A stretch of DNA of 64,000 bases, taken from positions 90,905 through 154,904 of the forward strand of contig JAUWGW010000001.1 of the NCBI GenBank assembly GCA_030606215.1. The letters run 5' to 3'. Within the stretch, counting starts at the first letter, position 1; each line of letters opens with the position of its first letter. The stretch comes from a bacterium. Its GTDB lineage: Bacteria; NPL-UPA2; JAUVJM01. The notes beneath the pieces were generated by a model that was not told where the DNA came from, did not search any database, and saw only the letters and a list, made by a program, of their open reading frames with translations. The position numbers and the translations under genes are program-made. This document shows, piece after piece, positions 26,541 to 35,001 of the stretch.

Positions 26541-26570
26541 AGGGCTTCGCCCTCTCAGTCCCAATGACTG
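26541..26570 (-). promoter_or_regulatory. paired small hairpins upstream of the first radical SAM gene
   Basis: AGGGCTTCGCCCT (26541-26553) and CAGTCCCAATGACTG (26556-26570) each have five-base perfect arms. They sit in the 76-base leader between the regulator gene and the radical SAM start. No T-run follows, so they are not obvious terminators; an RNA structure affecting initiation is possible. Confidence 0.35.
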
Positions 26571-26603
26571 TTTCCTTGAACCATATTTTCGATTCATCCC
26601 GGT

Positions 26604-27104
26604 TCACTCCAACAAATCTGTTGGTAGAAGTTTGAGTAATTTTTCCAGTCTTTCTGACATTTTTCTTACGGTTTTTATTCTCTCCATATAGGTTCTGGCA
26701 AGTTTTTTGTTTTCATCATTAAATTTCTTCTCGGAATCCTTCAACATCTTTTCAACCTGCCCAACTGCTCCATTTGCTTCGGAAATCCTTCTCTCAAGCC
26801 CCACTTTCAAGCGGTTAGAGGCAATTTTCCACACATCTCTATCAGCAATATAGTGGTCGCGCCTGTTTCCTTTCACCCAGATTTTTTTTGCAGCTCCCCA
26901 CCCCTCCAGCGCGCGGATATTCACACTTGCACTTGCCTTACTTATTTTGAGTTTTCCAACCATCTCGTTAAGGGAAATTGGTTCGGGACTCAGGTAAAGG
27001 AGGGCATAGAGCTGACCTGCTATTTCGTTCAGGCCCATGCTCTTGGAAAGCCGCCCTGCTGTTTCTATAAAATAATCATGTGCCTTTTCAAGTTCAGAGT
27101 TCAT
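26604..27104 (-). CDS. GbsR/MarR-family transcriptional regulator
   Basis: 166 residues. IAGQLYALLYLSPEPISL leads into a winged-helix motif (LNEMVGKLKISKASASVNIR, ALEGWGAAKKIWVKGNRRDH) typical of GbsR-type MarR relatives. The C-terminal 70 residues are charged and helical and likely form the dimer coiled coil. It stands alone in its control region with a consensus promoter upstream and is the first gene of the long run into the polysaccharide locus. It is therefore a good candidate regulator of that locus and of itself. The effector is unknown. Confidence 0.88.
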   Translation of the reverse strand: MNSELEKAHDYFIETAGRLSKSMGLNEIAGQLYALLYLSPEPISLNEMVGKLKISKASASVNIRALEGWGAAKKIWVKGNRRDHYIADRDVWKIASNRLKVGLERRISEANGAVGQVEKMLKDSEKKFNDENKKLARTYMERIKTVRKMSERLEKLLKLLPTDLLE

Positions 27105-27117
27105 ATTTGTTCACTTT

Positions 27118-27157
27118 GTTCTGAACGAATTATACATATTAGATTAAAGCCTGTCAA
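27118..27157 (-). promoter_or_regulatory. consensus sigma-70-type promoter and candidate operator of the GbsR/MarR gene
   Basis: On the minus strand TTGACA (27157-27152) and TATAAT (27134-27129) are separated by exactly 17 bases. GTTCTGAAC (27118-27126), a palindrome around a central base, falls at the expected transcription start and would suit repressor binding. The full 12-mer GTTCTGAACGAA (27118-27129) recurs at 27244-27255. Confidence 0.75.
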
Positions 27158-27240
27158 GCGAATTCTGTTTGACAATCATAATATGCCTGTGCTAAACTTC
27201 GCCAGTTGCGATTGGGGGTAAATGCTCAGTAAACTCTTGT

Positions 27241-27302
27241 GTCGTTCTGAACGAAGTGAAGAATCTATATAGATTCTTCGTTCCTTTGCTCCTCAGAATG
27301 AC
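27241..27302. repeat. imperfect inverted repeat upstream of the regulator gene
   Basis: GTCGTTCTGAACGAAGTGAAG on the left and CTTCGTTCCTTTGCTCCTCAG on the right flank the perfect centre GAATCTATATAGATTC. This style of long imperfect hairpin is found as dispersed intergenic repeats in many environmental genomes. It lies between fhs and the regulator. The 277-base gap 27105-27381 contains this, the promoter and the 27356 palindrome, and no gene. Confidence 0.6.
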
Positions 27303-27355
27303 AGATTAGGGAAAATCTGGTTAAAAAAGAGTGGGCGGAAGGAGAAAAGGTTGGC

Positions 27356-27375
27356 GGGTTCAATAAATTGAACCC
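27356..27375. repeat. 20-base palindrome downstream of fhs
   Basis: GGGTTCAATAAATTGAACCC, two nine-base arms around AA, followed by CTACG. Read on the minus strand it is preceded by GTAGGGG, the same flank as the repeat at 45051-45087. There is no T-run, so a dispersed repeat is more likely than a terminator. Confidence 0.6.
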
Positions 27376-27381
27376 CTACGA

Positions 27382-29079
27382 TTAGAATAACCCAACTGTC
27401 TTACCATTTTCATCAATGTCAACCGCAACAAAGGCTGGAACTGATGGAAGCCCCGGCATTGTCCTCATTTCTCCAAGAAGAGGATAGAGAAAACCTGCGC
27501 CAACTGAAGCTCTTATATCACGCACCGGGACACGGTAATTTTTGGGGACTCCTTTAAGGTTGGGGTCGTGTGAAAGCGAAAGGTGCGTCTTTGCCATATT
27601 TATGCATAATTTGTCATAACCAAGTTCTGTATACAGTTTAATCCTCTTCTCTGCAATCGGAGTATAATCAACACCATCAGCGCGATAAACTTTAGTTGCA
27701 ATTGTCTCAATCTTTTCCTTGATTGAAAGTTCATCAGGATAGAGGAGATGAAAATTGTTTGGCTCATCACAGGCTTTCACAATTTTTTCTGCCGCTTCAA
27801 TACAACCTTCCCCGCCTTTTGCCCACGGGTCTATGGCGCATGCGGCATATGCTCCGTTTTCAAGAGCATATTTTACGACAGAATCTATTTCCTTATCCCT
27901 GTCAGCAGTGAAACGGTTGACTGTGACCACAACAGGAATTCCAAAAGAAAGCATATTTTCAAGGTGAACTTTGAGATTCTCACATCCTCTCTCAAGCGCT
28001 GGCATATTCTCTTTCTCGGCAATCTTCCTGTCATATTTCTGTCCGGGTTTTAAAGTAAATGCTCCTCCATGCATTTTCAGAGCGCGAATACTACAGGTTA
28101 TGACTACAGCATCCAGTTTAATACCGCTCTGGCGGCAGACAACATCTATCAGTTTTTCAGCTCCACAATCAGCCCCGAACCCGCTTTCAGTAACTACATA
28201 ATCGGCGACTTTTAAAGCGACAAGGTTAGCGAGAACTGAGTTATTTCCATGAGCAACATTCGCAAACGGAAAACCATGGTCAATCACAGGAGTGTTTTCA
28301 AGACTCTGAACAAGATTCGGTTTTATGGAATCCTTCATAAGGACAGTCATTGTCCCCGCAACTTTAAGGTCTTCGGCAGTTACTGGTTTCCCCTCATATG
28401 TGAAACCGCATACCATTCTTCCAAGTCTTTTCCTCAAATCAAAAAGTCCTGTTGTAAGGGCATGGACGGCGGCTGTTTCTGTTGCTACAGTTATATCGTA
28501 TCCAGTCTCTCTCGGATAACCGTTTGCCTTACCTCCAAGCCCGACAACTATATGTCTCAGTGCCCTGTCACTGACATCAACACATCTCCTAAGTGTTATG
28601 TTTAGCAAGTCTATATTTAATTTGTTTCCATGAAGGATAGAAGCATCCAGCGCGGCATTCAGCAGATTATGGGCAGTCTCAACCGCATGAATATCCCCTG
28701 TGAAGTGGAGGTTGATATTCTCCATTGGAACCACCTGCGAATAACCTCCACCACACGCCCCTCCTTTTATTCCGAAGGTAGGACCTTTTGAAGGTTCCCT
28801 TATTGTATTACAAACATTCTTCCCAATTTTTGCTAAAGCTTGACCAATCCCAAGATTTGTAACAGTCTTCCCTTCCCCCAATGGAGTTGGAGTAATTGCG
28901 GTTACAGTGATAAATTTTCCATTGGGCTTGTCTTTAAATCTTTCAAGAATCTTGAGGTCAATTTTAGCCATATATTTCCCGTATGGCTCAAGCTCATCTT
29001 CCTGCACTCCGAGTTTGTCTGCAATCTGAGTGATTGGTTTTAATTTAGCCGCCTGAGCAATTTCCAAGTCACTAAGCAT
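27382..29079 (-). CDS. fhs: formate--tetrahydrofolate ligase
   Basis: 565 residues, normal family length. Diagnostic segments are FITVTAITPTPLGEGKTVTN (ATP loop), REPSKGPTFGIKGGACGGGY, NLHFTGDIHAV and VVTESGFGADCGAEK. It makes 10-formyl-THF from formate and ATP, or the reverse to gain ATP. AAGGAGG lies eight bases before the ATG. It is the last gene of the unit with the ADP-forming acyl-CoA synthetase, which hints at acetate- or formate-linked energy metabolism, though fhs alone does not prove a Wood-Ljungdahl pathway. Confidence 0.97.
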   Translation of the reverse strand: MLSDLEIAQAAKLKPITQIADKLGVQEDELEPYGKYMAKIDLKILERFKDKPNGKFITVTAITPTPLGEGKTVTNLGIGQALAKIGKNVCNTIREPSKGPTFGIKGGACGGGYSQVVPMENINLHFTGDIHAVETAHNLLNAALDASILHGNKLNIDLLNITLRRCVDVSDRALRHIVVGLGGKANGYPRETGYDITVATETAAVHALTTGLFDLRKRLGRMVCGFTYEGKPVTAEDLKVAGTMTVLMKDSIKPNLVQSLENTPVIDHGFPFANVAHGNNSVLANLVALKVADYVVTESGFGADCGAEKLIDVVCRQSGIKLDAVVITCSIRALKMHGGAFTLKPGQKYDRKIAEKENMPALERGCENLKVHLENMLSFGIPVVVTVNRFTADRDKEIDSVVKYALENGAYAACAIDPWAKGGEGCIEAAEKIVKACDEPNNFHLLYPDELSIKEKIETIATKVYRADGVDYTPIAEKRIKLYTELGYDKLCINMAKTHLSLSHDPNLKGVPKNYRVPVRDIRASVGAGFLYPLLGEMRTMPGLPSVPAFVAVDIDENGKTVGLF

Positions 29080-29097
29080 TTATCCATCCTCCTTCTT

Positions 29098-30201
29098 TCA
29101 AGAGATCTTATCCCACATTCTGTCCACATCTACGTGTTTATCTATCAACTCCATTGCAATATTAATTTTTTCCGTGTCAGTGTCTCTGATTTTGACAACA
29201 AAGTCGTGAAGTTTTGAGGCAACAGTGTATGTGTCTTGCTCCGCGCTCAAGACCGGGATATCCGTTTTCTTTATCAGGTCAACTATAGTTGTGTGTGTGG
29301 GTATCCCGCCTGTAAGTATAAGCCCTGAAATTCTCAGCTGTTTTTTATCTTTCGTGATTGTTGGTCCCATCGCAGCGAGAATCAAATCCTCTCTATCTCC
29401 CGGAGTTACAAGGAGAGAACTATGATGAATGTATTTAAGAGCGTGATGCGGGAACATAGCTCCAACCACGATATTGTCGACTCTCTTGTAGAGAAATTTC
29501 TCTCCGCTGATTAATTTTAGAGATAGCCCAGTTTTAATTTGAGACATTGTTGAAGTTGTAAGCGCCTTAGTATACGGTATCACACCGAGCAGGTCAATTC
29601 CCTTCTTCTTCAATCCCTTCTCAAGATACACCTTTAACTTATCTATCTTCTCAGGTAAGACTTTATTCACAATTACACCAACAACCTCAACTCCTTCTTT
29701 TTCAAACAGCGCCTGGTTTAATACAATCTCATCAATAGGTCTGCCAATCCCGCCTATTGCTACCAGGACAACTTTTGAATTTAATATCCTTGCAACTGTC
29801 GCATTATTCAAATCAAATGTAGAACCAACCCCGGCATGCCCCGTTCCCTCAATTACCACAAGGTCATTACCCTCACAACATTTCTCATACGAATTTTTAA
29901 TGTTAGATATCAATGTATCCAGCCCGCCTTTATCCAGATATTTTTCTGTAAAACCCCTCTCAATAGCGACAGGACTCATTTCCTTCAACCTTCTAAAATC
30001 CGACTTAAAAATTTTGCTTACGAGAACAGCATCTTCATCAACCTTAACTCCATCAAATTCAACGTATCTCTGACCAACTGGTTTAATAAAACCGATGTTT
30101 GATGTAATTTGCCTGAGCTTCATTAACAGACCGATACATACGACAGTTTTACCATCATTCTGTCTTGTAGCCGCTAAGAATATTCTTTTTTCTCTGCTCA
30201 T
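29098..30201 (-). CDS. BioD/CobB-like ATPase with DRTGG domain (Pta N-terminal-like)
   Basis: 367 residues. The N-terminal P-loop LAATRQNDGKTVVCIGLL and DLVVIEGTGHAGVGST give the AAA_26 (dethiobiotin synthetase-like) fold. The C-terminal half (SGLILTGGIPTHTTIVDLI, IPVLSAEQDTYTVASKL) is a DRTGG domain. The two-domain layout is the N-terminal regulatory part of long phosphotransacetylases without the catalytic part. It overlaps the acyl-CoA synthetase gene by four bases. Standalone versions next to ADP-forming acetyl-CoA synthetase are known; a sensory role in acetate metabolism is likely but not proven. Confidence 0.85.
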   Translation of the reverse strand: MSREKRIFLAATRQNDGKTVVCIGLLMKLRQITSNIGFIKPVGQRYVEFDGVKVDEDAVLVSKIFKSDFRRLKEMSPVAIERGFTEKYLDKGGLDTLISNIKNSYEKCCEGNDLVVIEGTGHAGVGSTFDLNNATVARILNSKVVLVAIGGIGRPIDEIVLNQALFEKEGVEVVGVIVNKVLPEKIDKLKVYLEKGLKKKGIDLLGVIPYTKALTTSTMSQIKTGLSLKLISGEKFLYKRVDNIVVGAMFPHHALKYIHHSSLLVTPGDREDLILAAMGPTITKDKKQLRISGLILTGGIPTHTTIVDLIKKTDIPVLSAEQDTYTVASKLHDFVVKIRDTDTEKINIAMELIDKHVDVDRMWDKIS

Positions 30202-32297
30202 TTTGTAATTATTCTTGCATCAACTACTTTACACCCTTCTGGATACACTATTAATGGATTTATATCAAGTTCAGATACCTCATCAAAATCCATAATCAAC
30301 TGAGACAACCTCATTAAATTCTCCCCTATTGCAGATATGTCAGCAGGCAATTGTCCTCTGGCCCCAGCCAGTATTTTGTACATCTTCACAGATTTTATCA
30401 TCTTAATTGCACCCGAACTCCCCAAAGGCGCAAACCCAAAAGCAACATCTTTTATAACTTCTGTATATATACCACCGACTCCAAACATAACCACGGGACC
30501 AAAAAGCTCATCTCTTCTGGCACCCAAAATAACCTCCTGTCCCTTTTCAGCCATCTGCTGAATATTCACTCCCCATATCTTAGCCCGCGGCATATTTTTT
30601 CTGATATTTCCCATCATCTCTTCATAGGCTTTCTTAACCTCCAAATCCTCCGCCAATCCTAAGATTACCCCTCCCGTTTCGAATTTATGGATAATATCCG
30701 GAGAGACTATCTTCATAGCAACTGGATAGCCAACATCACAAGCTGCTTTTAAACATTCATCAGAACCTGTACACAACCTTGACTTTAATACGGGAAACCC
30801 GTAGGCATTTAGAACTTTTAGGACTTCTATTTCCGGCAAAAAAATCCTTCCTTCCTGCTTCGCTCTGCTCAACACCTGACTTGCTTTCTCCCTATCGACG
30901 GAAAAACTTTTAACCTCAGTTCGTGGTCTGGCGCCCCACTCTCTGTAACTATTCATATCACCCAGAGCTTTTGCCGCTTTCTCAGGGAATTTATAATGCG
31001 GGATATTTCCGCTCTCAAGTATCTCCACACCGCCGGAAACATCAGATGCACCCATAAAAGAACATAAGACCGGTTTCAGGCCTCCCTTAGCTGCCTTCAC
31101 CAAAACCCGGGCTATTTCTTCTACATCAGTCATTGCCTGTGGTGTTAGCAAAACTATAACCCCATCAACATTTTTATCCTTCAGAACATTATTTACTGCA
31201 TGCTCATACTTATCGTGCCGCGCATCCCCGATCAAATCAACTGGATTGTTAAGACTTGCTGTTTTCGGAAGATGTTTCTTCAATTCCTCAACCGTGCTGT
31301 CCTCAAACTTGGCTAATTCGAGACCGCACTTTATGCTTGCATCTGTAGCCATAACCCCGGGACCACCAGCATTAGTGATAATAGCAATCCTTCTCCCCCC
31401 CGGGACAGGTGAATTAGCAAAAGCTGAAGCAGTAGCAAAAAGTTCCTCCAGCGAATCAACTCTTATAACGCCGCTCTGCTGAAACAACGCATCGTAGATT
31501 TCATCTGCCCCGGCCAATGCGCCTGTGTGAGAAAGCGCCGCTTTAGCTCCCTGTGAGGTCCTCCCCGACTTTATAGCAATTATCGGTTTTCCTCCAGCCG
31601 TAATACTTCTTGCGACTTTCATAAATTCTCTCGTATCAGTCAAATCTTCAACATATATCAAAATAACTTTTGTTTGAGGGTCCTCATTCAGATACGATAC
31701 AAAATCAATTTCGTTTAGGTGCGCCTTGTTACCGAAACTTATAAATTTGGAAAAACCTACCCCCTCACTCCTCGCATAGTCCAGAATAGCCGTGCACAGA
31801 GCACCGCTCTGCGAAATGAAACTGATATTCCCTGCCGAAGGCATATGTTTCCCAAAAGAAGCATTCAGAGATACCGAAGGGTCAGTATTGATAATCCCAA
31901 GACAATTTGGACCAACCATCACCATTCCATATTTATCTACAATGTTAATAACCTCTTTTTCCAGCTCAACTCCCTTACTGCCAACCTCTTTGAACCCAGC
32001 AGAAATTATTATTACACCTTTCACTCCTTTTTGCCCGCAGTCATTTAGGATTTTCGGAATGATCGGACTTGGAACCACTATAACCACTAAATCCACAGTC
32101 TCCGGAACAGACTTAATATCAGGGTAACATTTTACTCCAAGAACATCCTCAGTCTTGGGGTTGACAGGGAACAGTTTTCCTGTATACCCTCCCTTAAGTA
32201 TATTGGAAAATACTTCTCTCCCTACAGCGCCTTCTTTTCTGGAAGCGCCTATTACCGCAATTGATTCAGGTGAAAATATACTCTGTAAATTTTCCAT
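30198..32297 (-). CDS. ADP-forming acetate--CoA ligase, fused alpha-beta
   Basis: 699 residues. The N-terminal CoA-binding domain has IAVIGASRKEGAVG. The succinyl-CoA-ligase-like part has ISQSGALCTAI, and AALSHTGALAGAD carries the catalytic histidine that becomes phosphorylated. A C-terminal ATP-grasp (beta) part has PVAMKIVSPDIIHKFETGGV, MAEKGQEVILGARRD and ELDINPLIVYPEG. It converts acetyl-CoA (or other acyl-CoA), ADP and Pi to acid, CoA and ATP. A GGAGG site precedes the ATG. The gene forms an operon with the DRTGG protein and fhs. The acyl specificity is not certain. Confidence 0.93.
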   Translation of the reverse strand: MENLQSIFSPESIAVIGASRKEGAVGREVFSNILKGGYTGKLFPVNPKTEDVLGVKCYPDIKSVPETVDLVVIVVPSPIIPKILNDCGQKGVKGVIIISAGFKEVGSKGVELEKEVINIVDKYGMVMVGPNCLGIINTDPSVSLNASFGKHMPSAGNISFISQSGALCTAILDYARSEGVGFSKFISFGNKAHLNEIDFVSYLNEDPQTKVILIYVEDLTDTREFMKVARSITAGGKPIIAIKSGRTSQGAKAALSHTGALAGADEIYDALFQQSGVIRVDSLEELFATASAFANSPVPGGRRIAIITNAGGPGVMATDASIKCGLELAKFEDSTVEELKKHLPKTASLNNPVDLIGDARHDKYEHAVNNVLKDKNVDGVIVLLTPQAMTDVEEIARVLVKAAKGGLKPVLCSFMGASDVSGGVEILESGNIPHYKFPEKAAKALGDMNSYREWGARPRTEVKSFSVDREKASQVLSRAKQEGRIFLPEIEVLKVLNAYGFPVLKSRLCTGSDECLKAACDVGYPVAMKIVSPDIIHKFETGGVILGLAEDLEVKKAYEEMMGNIRKNMPRAKIWGVNIQQMAEKGQEVILGARRDELFGPVVMFGVGGIYTEVIKDVAFGFAPLGSSGAIKMIKSVKMYKILAGARGQLPADISAIGENLMRLSQLIMDFDEVSELDINPLIVYPEGCKVVDARIITK

Positions 32298-32348
32298 TTA
32301 CAATTTCCTCCAGGAATCCATCCCCGCCTTTACCGGTAACTGCTGTTT

Positions 32349-33809
32349 TCATCTACGAAGCATCTCCAGCGCTTTATTGATGCGGCGCAGCACTTTTTCC
32401 TTCCCGAGAAGCACCATAACTTCAAAAAGTCCCGGAGTTGCCTTCTTTCCCGTTATTGCAACCCGAACAGGCTGCATTAAATCTTTCCCCTTAAGATTCT
32501 TCTCATTAATGAACTCTTTTGCAGCCTTCTCAACAGTTGGGATATCAAATGGCTCAACTTTCGTAAGCTTCCCACTGAAAGATTCAAGAAGTTCCGGAAC
32601 GCTTCCCTTCCTCAAAATCTCATCAACTGCCTTAGAGTCGTATTTGACGTCTTCAGTGAAGAAAAAGTCTGTAAACTCAGTTATCTCGCTGAGTTTCTTA
32701 AGCCGCTCCTGTTCAAGTGAAATAACCTTCTTTGCAAATTCTCTCTCCCTGCTGTTCCGCCCTTCTATCAAGTTACTCTCTCTCAAATAAGGGATTACCA
32801 GTTCAAAAAGCTCATCTATACTGAGTTTTCTGATGTAATATCCATCCATCCACTCAAGCTTTTTCATATCAAATACAGCGGGGTTTTTACCCACCCGGTC
32901 AAGAGAAAATTTCTCAATCATTTCTTCTTTTGAATTGAATATCTGCTGGCTATCGGTAGTGCCCCATCCAAGTAAAGCAAGATAGTTTAAAAGAGCACCC
33001 GGCAGAAAACCTTCCTTTTTGAACCACTGAACTGAAATTGCACCATGGCGTTTACTCAACTTTGCCCCATCAGAGCCAAGAATCATCGGCAGATGTGCAA
33101 ATTCTGGCATCTCAAAACCTAACGTCTGATAAAGTAAAATCTGTCTCGGTGTATTTGAAAGGTGTTCATCACCTCTTATCACGTGAGTAATCTCCATAAG
33201 ATGGTCATCAATGACATTCGCAAAATTAAAAGTGGGCACATAACTTGATTTAAGAATTACAAAATCATGAAGAGAAGAATTTTTGAATTCTACATCACCT
33301 CTGACTATATCAGAAAATCTTGTTACTCCATCCTGTGGAACTCTAAATCTTAGAACACTTTTTCGCCCCTCATTCTCAAACTTCCTCTTCTCACTCTCAG
33401 AAAGATGGGAGCAACGCCCATCATAACCAGGGGGAATCCTTTCTTTAAGCGCCTTTTCCCTTCTCTCAGTTAGCTCTTCCTCTGTGCAGTAGCATGGGTA
33501 AACTACTTTCTTTCTTAGAAGCTTCTCAGCATACTCCCTGTATATATGGAGTCTTTCCATCTGCGTATATGGACCAAACCCTCCACCAATCCCGGGTCCC
33601 TCGTCCCAGTCAATCCCCAGCCACTTAAGACCTTCAAAAATACTCCCTGTGGACTCCTCCGTCGAACGTAACTCATCAGTATCTTCTATACGAAGGATAA
33701 ACTCCCCATTATAGTGTTTTGCCAAAAGCCAGTTGAATAAAGCTGTCCTTACTCCTCCAATATGCAGGGAACCTGTTGGAGAGGGCGCAAACCTCACTCG
33801 CACATTCAT
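32349..33809 (-). CDS. gltX: glutamyl-tRNA synthetase
   Basis: 486 residues. RFAPSPTGSLHIGGVRTALF contains the class I HIGH-type motif, and AKLSKRHG is the KMSKS-type loop. CYCTEEEL and the Glu-pocket region RIEDTDE are present, and the C-terminal alpha-helical anticodon cage ends in LLGKEKVLRRINKAL. It charges tRNA-Glu, and possibly tRNA-Gln if the organism uses the amidation route. It lies between dprA and the acyl-CoA synthetase on the same strand. Confidence 0.97.
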   Translation of the reverse strand: MNVRVRFAPSPTGSLHIGGVRTALFNWLLAKHYNGEFILRIEDTDELRSTEESTGSIFEGLKWLGIDWDEGPGIGGGFGPYTQMERLHIYREYAEKLLRKKVVYPCYCTEEELTERREKALKERIPPGYDGRCSHLSESEKRKFENEGRKSVLRFRVPQDGVTRFSDIVRGDVEFKNSSLHDFVILKSSYVPTFNFANVIDDHLMEITHVIRGDEHLSNTPRQILLYQTLGFEMPEFAHLPMILGSDGAKLSKRHGAISVQWFKKEGFLPGALLNYLALLGWGTTDSQQIFNSKEEMIEKFSLDRVGKNPAVFDMKKLEWMDGYYIRKLSIDELFELVIPYLRESNLIEGRNSREREFAKKVISLEQERLKKLSEITEFTDFFFTEDVKYDSKAVDEILRKGSVPELLESFSGKLTKVEPFDIPTVEKAAKEFINEKNLKGKDLMQPVRVAITGKKATPGLFEVMVLLGKEKVLRRINKALEMLRR

Positions 33810-33818
33810 ATTAAAATC

Positions 33819-34949
33819 CTATTTTTTTGCAAACTGTTTACCTGGCAGCTGTCTAATGAGTCCTTTGACTTCAAGCATTACCAGTGTTGAAGAAACTTTA
33901 CTTACCGGCAGGTTTGCTTCACTGCAGATAACATCTATGTGGCGCGGGTCCGATGAAAGAAGCTCGTAAACCTTTTCCTCTTCCCCTTTTAAATGAGGGA
34001 CATCTGTTTGCTGACGGGCAGACATTCCATTTTTTGGATCCTGGCTCTTCCCCCCACCCAAACCTCGCACCTGCATACTCAGTTCTTCAAGAATGTCATC
34101 AACATCCTGCACAAGTTTTGCACCTTCCTTGATGAGCCGATGCGTGCCATAACTTTTAGGCGAATCAACTTTCCCCGGTACCGCAAAAACTTCCCTGCCC
34201 TGTTCAAGAGCAAATCCTGCAGTAATCAACGAACCGCTATTTTTTGCCGCTTCAACAACAATAACCCCGAGAGAAAGTCCGCTTATAATACGATTTCGCC
34301 TGGGGAAATTTTCTCTATCAGGCTTGGCACCAATTGGAAACTCACTTAGAACTGCTCCTGAACTTATTATCTCCTTCATCAATCTTGCATTCTCAGGAGG
34401 ATATACAGTATCTATCCCACAACCGAGAACTGCTATTGTCCGCCCTTTAACTGCAAGTGCTCCTCTATGTGCGGCTGAATCAATACCTCGCGCCATCCCG
34501 CTTACTATCGTAAACCCTCTCATAGCAAGCTTCTTACCCAAATCTTCAGTAATCATCCTTCCATAAAAAGAAGGATACCTCGTCCCGACAATAGCTATTG
34601 CTTTCTCATCATTAGCAGAAACCTCACCTTTCACATACAGCACAGCAGGCGGGTCATATATTTCTCTAAGCCGACATGGATACTCCTCATCATCCAGATT
34701 CAGAACATATGCCCCGTATTTTTCAACAAGCTCAAGCTCTCTTTTAACATCTACAGTCTCTCGCCACCTTGTTATCCTGCCGGCGAATTCTCTCCCAATA
34801 CCTTCAACCTTCTGGAGCTCTTTCACGGATGCATTCAGAATTCTCTCAGGACTCTTGAAATATTCCAGAAGTTTTTTTATCCTGAGAGCCCCTATCCCGG
34901 GAATCAAATTCAAAACTACCCAGCAGTCTTTACTCTTATCCTTCTTCAC
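33819..34949 (-). CDS. dprA: DNA processing protein DprA/Smf
   Basis: 376 residues. The N-terminal SAM/HhH part has GIGALRIKKLLEYF and VEGIGREFAGRI. The Rossmann-like DprA core has AIVGTRYPSFYGRMI, VSGMARGIDSAAHRGAL, TIAVLGCGIDTVYPPENARL and PGKVDSPKSYGTHRLIKEGA. The C-terminal winged helix (VYELLSSDPRHIDVICSEAN) is the DprA_WH domain. It loads RecA on incoming single-stranded DNA in transformation. The start is GTG. Its presence is consistent with natural DNA uptake, which would fit the patchwork seen in region 4. Confidence 0.95.
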   Translation of the reverse strand: MKKDKSKDCWVVLNLIPGIGALRIKKLLEYFKSPERILNASVKELQKVEGIGREFAGRITRWRETVDVKRELELVEKYGAYVLNLDDEEYPCRLREIYDPPAVLYVKGEVSANDEKAIAIVGTRYPSFYGRMITEDLGKKLAMRGFTIVSGMARGIDSAAHRGALAVKGRTIAVLGCGIDTVYPPENARLMKEIISSGAVLSEFPIGAKPDRENFPRRNRIISGLSLGVIVVEAAKNSGSLITAGFALEQGREVFAVPGKVDSPKSYGTHRLIKEGAKLVQDVDDILEELSMQVRGLGGGKSQDPKNGMSARQQTDVPHLKGEEEKVYELLSSDPRHIDVICSEANLPVSKVSSTLVMLEVKGLIRQLPGKQFAKK

Positions 34950-35001
34950 GCTCTTTTCCCTATACCAAGAAAAAAATTAATTGAACCTATTCTGAGCCTC
35001 T

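Noticed and set aside
27356-27375. Rho-independent terminator after fhs
   Set aside because: A good palindrome, but on the coding strand it is followed by GCC and mixed bases rather than a T-run, and its GTAGGGG flank is shared with a repeat elsewhere.
32155-32790. Long plus-strand open frame (211 codons) opposite gltX
   Set aside because: It lies antisense to the well-conserved glutamyl-tRNA synthetase and acyl-CoA synthetase, has no ribosome site and no recognisable motif; it is a shadow frame. The same applies to other plus-strand frames such as 4515-5033 and 56420-56848.
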